From Hymenobacter cellulosivorans (lineage in GTDB: Bacteria > Bacteroidota > Bacteroidia > Cytophagales > Hymenobacteraceae), in assembly GCF_022919135.1 (NCBI RefSeq), contig NZ_CP095049.1:124001-188000 (forward strand): a stretch of DNA of 64,000 bases. Direction: 5' to 3'. Positions 18,175-26,521 of this stretch are shown here, piece after piece. Every line of letters begins with the position of its first letter. Position 1 is the stretch's first letter. Below the pieces are notes generated by a model. The model was not told the DNA's origin and ran no database searches. It worked only from the letters and a program-made list of their open reading frames with translations. The position numbers and the translations under genes were made by a program.

Positions 18175-19647
18175 ATGAAGCACTCTTACCTTATAACCGG
18201 CGCCCTGGCTGTATGCCTGGCGCTGCAAACCGGGACTAGCCGCGCCCAAACCGCCGCTTCCTCGCCCTACGTTACGGTAGCTGGTACGGTATCGCCTGAC
18301 CGTTATGCCTGTTCGCTGGGCTTGCGGGCCGACGGAACCCTCTGGTCGTGGGGCGTAAACCAAGCCGGACAGCTGGGCTACAATACATCCGGTGGTTTGG
18401 GGGCTTACCCAACACCCCAACAGATTATCACGCCCGCCACTGCCACGCCGGGGACCGTTTGGACGCACTTTACGATAGCCACTAATGCAGTCTTTGCCCT
18501 GCGCTCCGATGGCTCACTATGGGCCTGGGGCGACATTTTTGGCCACGGTCCTACCGGGGCCTATGGGTCGCTACCTAGGCTCATATCACCTCCTTCTACG
18601 GCCGCACCGGGCACCGTCTGGACTCAGCTTTCTGCGGGCTCCCGCCACATGCTGGCCCTGCGCTCCGACCACTCGCTGTGGACCTGGGGCGGTCCTACCT
18701 ATACGGCTAATGGTATTAATCAATATAGTAACGTGCCCGTGCCGGTACCAACCCCTGCCAGTGCAGCTCCTGGCACATACTGGACGCATATAAGCGCAGG
18801 CGACGAATACAGCATGGCCTTGCGTTCCGACGGAACCCTCTGGGGTTGGGGCAATAATTACTACGGAGTCCTGGGAGTGTATCAGAACCAAGGCGCTTTT
18901 AAAGATTTGCCCCCTACACAGGTACCTGACCCGCCCACCGCTGCGGCCGGCACCACCTGGACATACGTTAAGGCGGGCAACTTCCTTACGGCAGCCCTGC
19001 GCTCGGATGGCTCGCTCTGGACCTGGGGCGGCACCAACGTTTATGAACCTTTGAAGCAGATACCGATACCCAGTACGGCCCCGGCTTCGGCCCGCTGGAT
19101 GGCTATTACGGTCGGAGACGACTGCTACGGGGCCTTGCTATCGGATAGCACGCTCTGGACCTGGGGGGGCAATTCGCATGGGCAGCTCGGAATAGGGGTG
19201 ACTACTTTCCAGACCAACCCGATCCAAGAATACAGACGCAGCCACTGGAGCACAGTGGCTATGGGCAACCAATTCAGCCTGGCCATTGACTCGAAGGGCG
19301 ACATCTATGGCACGGGCTTCAATGGCCTAGGGGCGCTCGGCGACGGTACTACGCAAACCAACCGCCTGGTCTTTACCCGCTCCTTGAGCCCGCTGCTGGC
19401 CGCCGCCCCGCCCCGCACCCTGCCCGCGCCCCAGGCCAGCCCCAACCCCGCCCACGACTACCTGAGCGTGCCCGGCCTGGCCCCCACCGCCACCCTGCGC
19501 CTGCACGACGCCCAGGGCCGCCTCGTGCGCGAGGCCCGGCCCGTAGCTGGCCGGCTCGACGTGCGCGGCCTCTCGCCCGGTCTCTACTTGCTCACGGTGC
19601 AGGAGCCCGGCCAAGCCTCCCGCGCCGCCCGGGTAGTGCTGGAGTAG
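18175..19647 (+). CDS. RCC1-repeat protein exported by T9SS
   Basis: The 490-residue product starts at the ATG at 18175, giving a signal peptide (MKHSYLITGALAVCLALQTG, ...SRA-QT). Residues about 35-405 form a beta-propeller of RCC1-type blades, each carrying the motif LRSDGSLWTWG or a close variant, about seven times. A T9SS type A sorting domain closes it (about 420-490: ASPNPAHDYLSVPG, LRLHDAQGRLVREAR, LSPGLYLLTVQE). It is therefore likely secreted or attached to the surface. RCC1 propellers bind proteins or nucleotides in eukaryotes; the partner here is unknown. Downstream lies the 42-bp repeat array. Confidence 0.85.
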   Translation: MKHSYLITGALAVCLALQTGTSRAQTAASSPYVTVAGTVSPDRYACSLGLRADGTLWSWGVNQAGQLGYNTSGGLGAYPTPQQIITPATATPGTVWTHFTIATNAVFALRSDGSLWAWGDIFGHGPTGAYGSLPRLISPPSTAAPGTVWTQLSAGSRHMLALRSDHSLWTWGGPTYTANGINQYSNVPVPVPTPASAAPGTYWTHISAGDEYSMALRSDGTLWGWGNNYYGVLGVYQNQGAFKDLPPTQVPDPPTAAAGTTWTYVKAGNFLTAALRSDGSLWTWGGTNVYEPLKQIPIPSTAPASARWMAITVGDDCYGALLSDSTLWTWGGNSHGQLGIGVTTFQTNPIQEYRRSHWSTVAMGNQFSLAIDSKGDIYGTGFNGLGALGDGTTQTNRLVFTRSLSPLLAAAPPRTLPAPQASPNPAHDYLSVPGLAPTATLRLHDAQGRLVREARPVAGRLDVRGLSPGLYLLTVQEPGQASRAARVVLE

Positions 19648-19670
19648 ATAGTACCGGGCTTGAAGGGTAT

Positions 19671-19880
19671 TCCGCACGCGTGCGGGGTAGCTACCGAGCT
19701 CTTGGGAGGCATTCCGCACGCGTGCGGGGTCATTATTAAGGTCCTGGGAATGGTTCCGCACACGTGCGAAGCTATTACCAAGGCCTTGGCAGCCACCCCG
19801 CACACGTGCAGAACTATGACAAAGCCGATGGGAGGCATCCTGCACGTGTGCGGAATGCCTCCCATCGGCTTTGTATTGCC
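19671..19880. repeat. Tandem array of 42-bp units with palindromic cores
   Basis: Five units begin at 19671, 19713, 19755, 19797 and 19839, exactly 42 bases apart. Each starts with a core of the form CCGCAC-NN-GTGCGG (first two copies CCGCACGCGTGCGG, later ones diverged to GCAC-NN-GTGC). The 27-base remainders are only loosely alike. Because 42 is a multiple of three and stops are absent, forward and reverse frames stay open: the forward frame spells a 14-residue repeat of the type GIPHACGVATELLG. Whether this is translated cannot be told. It lies between the RCC1 gene and a convergent gene. Confidence 0.8.
19821..19872. terminator. Long hairpin closing the 42-bp array
   Basis: Arms 19821-19845 and 19848-19872 are complementary over 25 bases with two mismatches and a 2-base loop; they begin AAAGCCGATGGGAGGCAT. 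It lies between convergent genes, so it may stop transcription from both sides, although T tracts are short. Confidence 0.65.
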
Positions 19881-19898
19881 TGCCAGCAGGTGCATCTA

Positions 19899-20594
19899 TC
19901 AGGGTGCCGGCTTTATGGAGGGCTTCTTTGCTACCCGCCGCGGCGGCAGCTTGTCATAGGCGAAGTAGGCCCGCGCCTGCTGAGGGGCTTTGCGGTGGAC
20001 AAACAGGGCTGCGCAATGCACCTCCCACAGCGCCTCGGCCAGGGCCTGGTAGCCGGGGCCCAGGTCCACGATGGTGTCCTTGAGAGCTTTGTCGCTCTTG
20101 TTGCCGGCCGTGGTAGCAGCCTTGTAGGCATTCAGGAGCTGCCGCGCGGTGGCCCCCGCCGCCCGGATAGCCTCGTCCTCGTGCTCGGTCAGGGCTTCCA
20201 CATACGCCGCGTAGCGCGTTAGCCGCTTCGACTTCGCGGCTTGGGTCAGGCCACCGAGCTTGTCGGGGTAAAAGGTCGTCTCCTCGCCGGAATGCTCCAC
20301 CAGGTAGGGCTGAAGTAGCTTCACGTCCGTAATTCTAACGTGCTTGCTGAAGGCCGCGGCCGCGGTTTCCTCGGCTTGGGTGCCCGTTTGGCTCTGGCCG
20401 CTGCCGCTAGTGCGCCCGCTCACGCCCTTGCTGTAGGCGGTAAAGGCCGCTTGCAGGGACGGCTGCAAACTGGTCAGCAGTTGGTCGAGGCCAGGTTTCT
20501 GGAGGGCCTCCATGGTAAACTTGGCGAAGTCAGTCAGCACCTCGCGGGAGGCCTGGAGCTTGAGAAAATGGTTGTCGTAACGCTCAGCGTACAT
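19899..20594 (-). CDS. Conserved-looking helical protein of unknown function
   Basis: The 231-residue product starts at the ATG at 20594 (MYAERYDNHFLKLQASREVL). It is mostly alpha-helical, with no signal peptide or membrane helix, a Ser/Gly/Thr/Gln-rich linker near residues 60-75 and a basic tail (RRVAKKPSIKPAP). The pattern LTDFAKFTMEALQKPGLDQL, YVEALTEHEDEAIRAAGATA and KALKDTIVDLGPGYQALAEA suggests a helical bundle. I do not recognise a family. It ends against the repeat array and is divergent from the gene at 20798. Confidence 0.6.
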   Translation of the reverse strand: MYAERYDNHFLKLQASREVLTDFAKFTMEALQKPGLDQLLTSLQPSLQAAFTAYSKGVSGRTSGSGQSQTGTQAEETAAAAFSKHVRITDVKLLQPYLVEHSGEETTFYPDKLGGLTQAAKSKRLTRYAAYVEALTEHEDEAIRAAGATARQLLNAYKAATTAGNKSDKALKDTIVDLGPGYQALAEALWEVHCAALFVHRKAPQQARAYFAYDKLPPRRVAKKPSIKPAP

Positions 20595-20797
20595 AGGTAA
20601 GAGGATAAAAGATAGAGAAAACGGATGAGCGGCGACCCAGGGTAGCGGTGTAGCGCGGCGGGCGGCCAAGCGGATAAACTCAAGGATAGGAACGCATTGC
20701 AATAGCGGCAGTTAAAATGCAGAATTCGTCGCATAAGCGCAACCGTAGCCAGAGCGGGCAGCCTAACGCCGCGGCGGGCCTCCCGTATAGCTGGAGT

Positions 20798-21238
20798 ATG
20801 ACTCCCGCCCCCCTCCTTTCCTCCTCCGACTTTCTTGACCTTTCCTTCCGCTCCGACCTGGGCATTCTTACCATCCGGTGGCTGCGCACGGTCACGTTTG
20901 AGGAGCTACACCACGGCTTCACCCTGGCCCTGAGTATGGCCGAAGAGCAGCAGACCGCCCACTGGCTGGTAGACATTCGCCGCCGCACCGAACTCGATGC
21001 CTCATCCTCGGCCTGGGTAGCGCAGCAGTTCCTGCCCGAAGCCGCGGCCAGTCTTGCCCCGGCTAGTTTGCACGTAGCCTACCTGTTGTCGCCGGCCCGG
21101 GCCGAGTTGTTGCAGCAAGACACCAGCCTACGTGCCGCCAGCGCTGCCGCCCAGGCTCCTTCCCAGTCTTACCGCCTGCAAACGTTCATCGACGAAGGCC
21201 CGGCCACCGACTGGCTGCTGCAGGCCAAGCAGCCGTAA
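20798..21238 (+). CDS. Small cytosolic protein of unknown function, STAS/SpoIIAA-like in look
   Basis: The 146-residue product (ATG at 20798, MTPAPLLSSSDFLDLSFRSD) has strand-helix alternation: LGILTIRWLRTVTFEELHHG, AHWLVDIRRRTELDASSSAW and LHVAYLLSP. This recalls the 'STAS/SpoIIAA-like' regulatory proteins common in Bacteroidota, but no diagnostic motif is visible. An ATG at 20717 would add 27 residues of non-coding character, so the later start is preferred. It is followed by a perfect terminator. Confidence 0.55.
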   Translation: MTPAPLLSSSDFLDLSFRSDLGILTIRWLRTVTFEELHHGFTLALSMAEEQQTAHWLVDIRRRTELDASSSAWVAQQFLPEAAASLAPASLHVAYLLSPARAELLQQDTSLRAASAAAQAPSQSYRLQTFIDEGPATDWLLQAKQP

Positions 21239-21245
21239 GCCCACA

Positions 21246-21279
21246 AAAAAGCCCCGTCAGCTAGCTGACGGGGCTTTTT
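21246..21279. terminator. Bidirectional terminator
   Basis: A perfect 34-base palindrome (AAAAAGCCCCGTCAGCT and its complement) with A and T runs at its ends lies between convergent genes. Confidence 0.92.
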
Positions 21280-21303
21280 GTTACTTGCTATCCTCTGGGC
21301 AGC

Positions 21304-22806
21304 TTACTCGGCTTGCCCAATGGGGTAGTAGGCCTTGCGGCCATCGGGGTACACGCCTTCTACCAGGGCCCCCTGGTTTTCCTTGGCAGCTTCGAGCAGC
21401 TGCTGCACGTCCTGGGGCTTGGTCACCTTGTTCTTGTCGATGCGGGTAATGATGAAGCCTTCGTCGATGCCGGTTTCCTTAAAGTTGGAACCCTTCACGC
21501 CGCTGATCTTCGCGCCGCCCTCAATGCCAAGCTTGTTCATTTCCTGCTTGCTCACCGGGGCCAGCGTCGCGCCTTCGTATTTAATCGCCTTGGCTACCTC
21601 CTCGCGGATGATGTCGGTGGTGCCAGTCGAGTTGCGCAGCGTGGCCGTTACGGTCTTGCTGTCATTGGCCCGCAGCAGGCTCACCTTGATTTTGTCGCCG
21701 GGGCGGAAACGGGCCACCTGCTCCTGCAGTTGCGAAGAGGTATTCACCTTCACCCCGTTGATTTCGGTGATGATGTCGCCTTCCTGAATGCCGGCGGCAG
21801 CGGCGGCGCTGTTCTTACCCATGCCCATCACGTACACGCCGTTCAGGGTAGCCAGCTTCTTCTCCGAAGCCAGGGTAGCGTCCACCTCGCGGATATTGAC
21901 GCCGAGCAGGGCGCGCTGCACCACTTTGTACTTGAGCAGGTCTTCTACCACCTTGCTCACAATAGAGCTGGGCACGGCAAACGAGTAGCCTTCGAAAGCC
22001 CCCGAGCGCGAAGCAATGGCCGAGTTGATACCAATCAGGTCCCCGTTCAGGTTGACCAGGGCCCCACCCGAGTTGCCGGGGTTTACCACGGCGTCGGTCT
22101 GCAGGAACGATTCAATCCCCATGTTGTCCTCACGGCGCAGGATGTTGATGTTGCGTCCCTTGGCCGAGATGATGCCGGCCGTCACGGTCGAGTTCAGGTT
22201 GAAGGGGTTGCCCACGGCCAGTACCCACTCCCCTACTTTCACGTTGTCGGAGTTGCCGTAGCGAATAAAGGGCAGGCTGGCAGCTTCTACTTTGAGCAAG
22301 GCCAGGTCGGTCGTGGGGTCAGCGCCCACCAACTCGGCCTTGTACTTGCGCTTGTCGTCGAGCACGACTTCAATCTTGTCGGCCTTATCAATTACGTGGT
22401 TATTGGTCACGATATAGCCGTTGGCCGCGATAATAACCCCCGAGCCCGAGCCCACCGAAGGACCGGCCTGCGGCGAACGGTACTGGTCGTAATCATCCCC
22501 GAAGAACTGGCGCAGGAAAGGGTCCATGCGCTGGCCCCCGCCGCTGCTGGCCTTCGGGGCATACTCGGTCATGACGTGCACGACGGCCGGCGTCACGCTG
22601 GAAGCGGCCGCCACGAAGTTGAGTCCTTCGGGCACGATATAGTCACTTTTGCGCAGCTCACTGGTGTAGCGCACATTGGGGTCGGCCGCCACTACCTGAT
22701 TGGCATTATCGCGCTCAGGCTCCAGCAGCTTATACCCACCAACGGCCACACCACCACCAAGAATGGCAGAACCGAGCAGGCCGAGCATCATTTGTTTTGC
22801 TTGCAT
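21304..22806 (-). CDS. HtrA/DegP-type periplasmic serine protease with two PDZ domains
   Basis: The 500-residue product has an N-terminal signal anchor (MLGLLGSAILGGGVAVGGYK) and a trypsin-like domain with full catalytic triad: His137 in TNNHVID, Asp167 in TTDLALLKV and Ser246 in NPGNSGGAL. A first PDZ domain (about 295-385: LLGVNIREVD, AAAGIQEGDIITEINGVKV) and a second more divergent one (about 400-495) follow. Such Do/DegQ-like proteins act as proteases and chaperones for misfolded envelope proteins. It is a single-gene unit; the next gene upstream is Hsp20, another stress protein, separated by a terminator. Confidence 0.95.
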   Translation of the reverse strand: MQAKQMMLGLLGSAILGGGVAVGGYKLLEPERDNANQVVAADPNVRYTSELRKSDYIVPEGLNFVAAASSVTPAVVHVMTEYAPKASSGGGQRMDPFLRQFFGDDYDQYRSPQAGPSVGSGSGVIIAANGYIVTNNHVIDKADKIEVVLDDKRKYKAELVGADPTTDLALLKVEAASLPFIRYGNSDNVKVGEWVLAVGNPFNLNSTVTAGIISAKGRNINILRREDNMGIESFLQTDAVVNPGNSGGALVNLNGDLIGINSAIASRSGAFEGYSFAVPSSIVSKVVEDLLKYKVVQRALLGVNIREVDATLASEKKLATLNGVYVMGMGKNSAAAAAGIQEGDIITEINGVKVNTSSQLQEQVARFRPGDKIKVSLLRANDSKTVTATLRNSTGTTDIIREEVAKAIKYEGATLAPVSKQEMNKLGIEGGAKISGVKGSNFKETGIDEGFIITRIDKNKVTKPQDVQQLLEAAKENQGALVEGVYPDGRKAYYPIGQAE

Positions 22807-22959
22807 GGGTAATAAAAAGATGGGTTTAAAAAAGACGATTGAATCTACGGAAAGAAGATGAGGCCCGAATGAACCACTGGGCTCCCTAACGCAGAAGATG
22901 CAAAGGCTAGTATCGGAGTTGCATCAGGCTTCCTTTTATCTACTAACACCAACGCCAAC

Positions 22960-22989
22960 AAAAAAGACACCACGCCGGGTGTCTTTTTT
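22960..22989. terminator. Terminator after hsp20
   Basis: AAAAAAGACACC and GGTGTCTTTTTT form a 12-bp stem with a 6-base loop, 17 bases after the hsp20 stop on the minus strand, with T runs in both directions. Confidence 0.9.
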
Positions 22990-23006
22990 GCAGACGCTAC
23001 GGGCGT

Positions 23007-23450
23007 TTACTGAATCTCAATGTGGTGTTTCGTCACCTTCTTGCTGTCAAAGGGCAGCTTCACGCGCAGAACACCATCGGTAAGCTGGGCCTCAATAGCG
23101 GTAACCTCAACCGTTTCGGGCAGGCGGAACGACCGGGTGAACTCACCGTAGGCCATTTCCATACGGCGAAACTTGGGACCGTTTTCCTCGGCGACCGGGG
23201 CTTTGCGCTCCCCGCTAATTACGAGATTCCCGTCCTGAAAGTCAATCTTCACATCTTCTTTCGCCACACCGGGCAGCGCCAGATGCAGCTCAAAGCCGTA
23301 TTCCGACTCTAGAATATCGGCCAGGGGTACGAAGCTCTGCGAGGGCTCGGTAGCGGTGGGCAGCGTGTCGCGCAGTAAATCGTTCAGAACTTTATTAAAA
23401 GCGCGGGCGGGCCGCAAAGCAGGCTGGTTGTTATACAGGATAGTTGCCAT
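23007..23450 (-). CDS. Hsp20 / alpha-crystallin small heat-shock protein
   Basis: The 147-residue product has an N-terminal arm (NKVLNDLLRDTLPTATE) and an alpha-crystallin domain (about 45-140) with FVPLADILESEYGFELHLAL, GVAKEDVKIDFQDGNLVISG, FTRSFRLPETV and AQLTDGVLRVKLPF. Small heat-shock proteins form oligomers that hold unfolding proteins without ATP. Length is normal for the family. The AT-rich 256 bases upstream probably hold a regulated promoter. Confidence 0.95.
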   Translation of the reverse strand: MATILYNNQPALRPARAFNKVLNDLLRDTLPTATEPSQSFVPLADILESEYGFELHLALPGVAKEDVKIDFQDGNLVISGERKAPVAEENGPKFRRMEMAYGEFTRSFRLPETVEVTAIEAQLTDGVLRVKLPFDSKKVTKHHIEIQ

Positions 23451-23706
23451 GGTAGTAAGAACGTAGAGTTGTTGTGGTCAGAAGTTGATTGTACCACTTG
23501 CGGTACACTCTTACTCTATAAATTCTGTACCAACCGCCAAAAGCAGCCAAATCAATGACAAAAGGTCATATCTAGGTGATATAGGAGCTAACCAATATTG
23601 ATTCTATAAAGCCATTTATTATGATTAGAGCCTATAGAATGTATAAATTGGCAGAATTAAGCAATGCCATTTTGACACTAGCGAAGTATCAAGCATTCCG
23701 GCTGTA
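23451..23706 (-). promoter_or_regulatory. AT-rich upstream region of hsp20 with inverted repeats
   Basis: No ORF lies here. The stretch from about 23510 is clearly more AT-rich than its surroundings. It holds a partial palindrome GTACC-n6-GGTAC (23491-23506), a further GTACC at 23527-23531, and inverted arms ATTCTATA (23601-23608) / TATAGAAT (23633-23640). These are plausible operator or promoter parts for hsp20, but no consensus sigma site is certain. Confidence 0.4.
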
Positions 23707-24531
23707 CTAGTGTTGGGTCGGTAGCTGAAGCGGGGCAGCTGACTCGTTAGGAGAAAGAGTCAGGCGCAAATCGAGGCCCAGCATCGGGGTGCGCAGGTTG
23801 GTGCGGCCACCACCCACGGGCCGGCCCATTGGGTCGAACTGACCCAGGCTGTTAATGAACTGCACCTGCGAAGCTACCCAGGGGGTAAGGTCGAACCGAG
23901 GTGAAACGCGCACTCCTACCTCGGCCCGCAGGTTGCTAAAGTCCACCACTCGTTCCTTGAAGTCGTTATCGTCGCGCTGCAGGCGTAAGTAGGCTGCCGC
24001 CTCGTAAGCCAGCCGGGGGCGCAGACTCAGCTTGTCGCTGAGGGCAAAGGTCCGCTCCACATCCAGCCGCAGCCGGCCTAGGGCCCGGTCCTTGATATTC
24101 CCGCCCTCGAATTGCCGGATGGCAATGCCGTATTCGGCCCCAAGCCGCTGCCCGAAGGTAAACTTACCGAAGGTACTGCGGTGCCGCAGCAGCAGCCCGG
24201 GCGTCACATTGCCCAGCTGCCCGATGAAGTCGCCCAGGCCCTCGTCGCGGCTCCGTAGTACCCGCAGCGTCGCGCCACCGCTCCACCGCTCGTTCCAGAA
24301 ATGCTCGTAGTCAGCCCGCACCTGCCCGCCCACGAAGGTGTTGCCATTTCGGTTGTTAGCATTCAGCGCCAGCCGGTTGAAGCCCAGGAACAGGGAGTTG
24401 TTGCCCAGCAGTAGCTCGGCCTGCACCTCGGGCACGAAGATCAGGTGGTAGCTCACGCGACGCTGCGCCTGGGTGGCCGTGGCGGTCCCCAGAAAACCGG
24501 TGAGCAGCAGAAAGCGGAAAAAGTAGCGCAT
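23707..24531 (-). CDS. Outer-membrane beta-barrel-like protein (DUF2490-like)
   Basis: The 274-residue product has a signal peptide (MRYFFRFLLLTGFLGTATAT-QA) followed by alternating amphipathic strands with aromatic girdle residues, such as VRADYEHFWNERWSGGATLR and RPRLAYEAAAYLRLQRDDND. This is typical of a small outer-membrane barrel. It resembles DUF2490 proteins, but I cannot confirm the family. No ligand is suggested. An M20 amidohydrolase gene lies immediately upstream in the same direction, with a gap of 46 bases between its stop and this start, so co-transcription is possible. Confidence 0.65.
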   Translation of the reverse strand: MRYFFRFLLLTGFLGTATATQAQRRVSYHLIFVPEVQAELLLGNNSLFLGFNRLALNANNRNGNTFVGGQVRADYEHFWNERWSGGATLRVLRSRDEGLGDFIGQLGNVTPGLLLRHRSTFGKFTFGQRLGAEYGIAIRQFEGGNIKDRALGRLRLDVERTFALSDKLSLRPRLAYEAAAYLRLQRDDNDFKERVVDFSNLRAEVGVRVSPRFDLTPWVASQVQFINSLGQFDPMGRPVGGGRTNLRTPMLGLDLRLTLSPNESAAPLQLPTQH

Positions 24532-24577
24532 GAGGCGAGAAAAGCGGGGCGGGAAACGAGTAAACGAACTATATGAG

Positions 24578-25777
24578 CTACTGGGCCAGCTCTTGCAGGG
24601 TCAGCCAGGCCATCAGGCCGGGGCCCACTTCCAGAGCTTTGGGGTCAATGTCGAAAGTGGGCGTGTGTACCGAGGAAGCGTTGCGGCCATCTTCGCTGCG
24701 GGTGCCCAAGCGGTAAAAGCAGGCGTCAGCCACCTGCGAGTAGTAGGCAAAGTCTTCGGCGGCCATCCACTGGTCCAGCTCCACTACGTTTTCGGCTCCC
24801 AGGTAGGCTTCAGCAGCGGCGCGGGTGCGGGCCGTGAGCTCCGGCTCGTTTTCCAGGTACGGGTAGCCATAGCGGATTTCCAGCTCGGCTGTGGCTCCCA
24901 TCGACTCGGCTAGGCCTTCCACCAGCTTGCGCAAGTGGCCGTGGGCTTCGCGGCGCCACTCCTCGTTTAGCGTCCGGAACGTGCCCTCAATATAGACCTC
25001 GTTGGGAATAACGTTGGTAGCCCCGTTGGCAATAACTTTCCCGAATGATAAGACTGAGGGGAGCTTGGGGCTGGCCCGGCGGCTCACAATCTGCTGGGCC
25101 GCCACGATGATGTGGGCCGCTACTAGCACAGGGTCCACGTTTTGCTCAGGCATGGCCCCGTGGCCGCCCTTGCCACGCACGGTCAGGTAGAGCTCATCGG
25201 TGCTGGCCATGTAGCGGCCGGGCCGCAGACCGACCTTGCCGGCGGGCAGCATCGGGAATACGTGCTGACCCAACACGCTGGCCGGCTTGGGGTTTTCCAG
25301 GACGCCTTCCTTAATCATGAGCGAGGCACCACCGGGCAGCAATTCCTCGCCGGGCTGGAAAATCAGCTTGACCGTGCCCTCAAACTCGTTGCGCAGCTGG
25401 CTCAAGATGCGGGCCGCCCCGAGCAGCGAAGCCGTGTGCACGTCGTGGCCGCAGGCGTGCATGACACCTGGGTTGGTTGACTTGTAGGGCACCTCGTTCT
25501 GCTCTTGAATGGGCAGCGCGTCCATGTCGGCGCGCAGGGCCACGGTGCGGGCGGCGGGGTTGCGGCCTTCAATAAGGGCAACCACGCCGGTAGTAGCCAG
25601 CGGCTGAGGCTGCAGCCCTAGCTCCCGCAGCTGCGCCGTGACGTAGGCGGCGGTATTGACTTCGGCGAAGGACAGCTCCGGATGGGCATGCAGGTGCTGG
25701 CGCACGGCATTGGTAGCCTCGGCAGCATCGGCTGCCAGGGACTTTATTTTCTGAAGCACGGATTCGGCGGAAGTCAT
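24578..25777 (-). CDS. M20 family amidohydrolase (N-acyl amino acid / hippurate hydrolase type)
   Basis: The 399-residue cytosolic enzyme carries the two-metal binding set of the M20D/amidohydrolase group: ALRADMDALPIQE, HACGHDVHTASLLG, the catalytic QPGEELLPGGAS, HVF in the dimer-domain border and the late ligand in AAEDFAYY. It probably removes an acyl group from an amino acid such as N-acetyl, N-benzoyl or an IAA conjugate; the substrate is unknown. The middle dimerisation domain (about 185-300, LTVRGKGGHGAMPEQNVDPV) is complete. It starts at the ATG at 25777. Confidence 0.92.
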   Translation of the reverse strand: MTSAESVLQKIKSLAADAAEATNAVRQHLHAHPELSFAEVNTAAYVTAQLRELGLQPQPLATTGVVALIEGRNPAARTVALRADMDALPIQEQNEVPYKSTNPGVMHACGHDVHTASLLGAARILSQLRNEFEGTVKLIFQPGEELLPGGASLMIKEGVLENPKPASVLGQHVFPMLPAGKVGLRPGRYMASTDELYLTVRGKGGHGAMPEQNVDPVLVAAHIIVAAQQIVSRRASPKLPSVLSFGKVIANGATNVIPNEVYIEGTFRTLNEEWRREAHGHLRKLVEGLAESMGATAELEIRYGYPYLENEPELTARTRAAAEAYLGAENVVELDQWMAAEDFAYYSQVADACFYRLGTRSEDGRNASSVHTPTFDIDPKALEVGPGLMAWLTLQELAQ

Positions 25778-25904
25778 AGGGCGCGCGGCTTAGGAAGACG
25801 GTACGAAACTGGGTTGCCTTATCAGGTGGGCAGCCCGCAAAAGTACACCCTGAAAACAGGTTAGCAACGATACTCTAGAATTAGCCCTACTTAAGTCAAG
25901 ACGA

Positions 25905-25941
25905 CAGCGGCGGACTTCTTCGTTAGAGAAGTCCGCCGCTG
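25905..25941 (-). terminator. Strong hairpin after the SPOR lipoprotein gene
   Basis: CAGCGGCGGACTTCT and its exact complement form a 15-bp stem with a 7-base loop, 28 bases after the stop codon. The T tract is poor, so it may be a terminator or a transcript-end stabiliser. Confidence 0.7.
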
Positions 25942-25969
25942 GGCTTAGTAGCAGGAGCCGGATGCCGGC

Positions 25970-26521
25970 TTAGAAGACCGATTTATTGAGCACTACCTGG
26001 GCCGGCTGCAATTCAGCTTTGGGGGCAATGGGCCGGATGCGCAGCATGGCCTGCTCGGCTTCCAGACGGGTCAGATAATCCCCGACCCAGAGGCGGAACA
26101 CGGGCTGCTTGAAGGTGATATAGTCGGTTTCTTCGGGGTAGCGGCTGATGATGGCGCGCCGGGTGGCCATGGCCTGCTCCCGCTCCAGGCCCACGTAGGC
26201 CAGGATGCGGAAACCCTGGGCGTATTTCACATTCTGGTTGGTGTAGGCCTGGTCGCGCAGGCGCTGCTCAATCTGCGGGTTGACGTGGGCCGTGGGCGTG
26301 ACTGGAGCACGGTTGACGGGCGCGGCAGGCAGCCCGGTGGTTTTGGGCGCCGTAAATACCGGCCGAAACCGGCTCAGGTCGTCGGGGGCCGCCTGGGCGG
26401 TGGGCTTACGGGTAGTGTCGGGGGCGGCTACGGCGCCGGAACGGGCCGGCGTGGAAGCCGCACATGCCGCCAACGACAGGAAAGAGGAAAGCAGGAGCAC
26501 GTTACGAACTAGGTGTATCAT
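25970..26521 (-). CDS. SPOR-domain lipoprotein
   Basis: The 183-residue product has a lipoprotein signal (SSFLSLAAC, lipid-bearing Cys20), a Pro/Ala/Thr-rich linker (about 22-85) and a C-terminal SPOR-like domain (about 100-180: YAQGFRILAYVGLEREQAMA, PEETDYITFKQPVFRLWVGD, RLEAEQAMLRI). SPOR domains bind peptidoglycan stripped of stem peptides and often go to division sites. It overlaps the end of deoC by 20 bases, so translation of the two is linked although their roles look unrelated. Confidence 0.8.
   Translation of the reverse strand: MIHLVRNVLLLSSFLSLAACAASTPARSGAVAAPDTTRKPTAQAAPDDLSRFRPVFTAPKTTGLPAAPVNRAPVTPTAHVNPQIEQRLRDQAYTNQNVKYAQGFRILAYVGLEREQAMATRRAIISRYPEETDYITFKQPVFRLWVGDYLTRLEAEQAMLRIRPIAPKAELQPAQVVLNKSVF

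Noticed and set aside
19671..19880. CRISPR array
   Set aside because: Only the 14-base palindromic core is well kept, the remaining 27-28 bases are partly similar rather than unique, units decay along the array, and no cas gene is visible.
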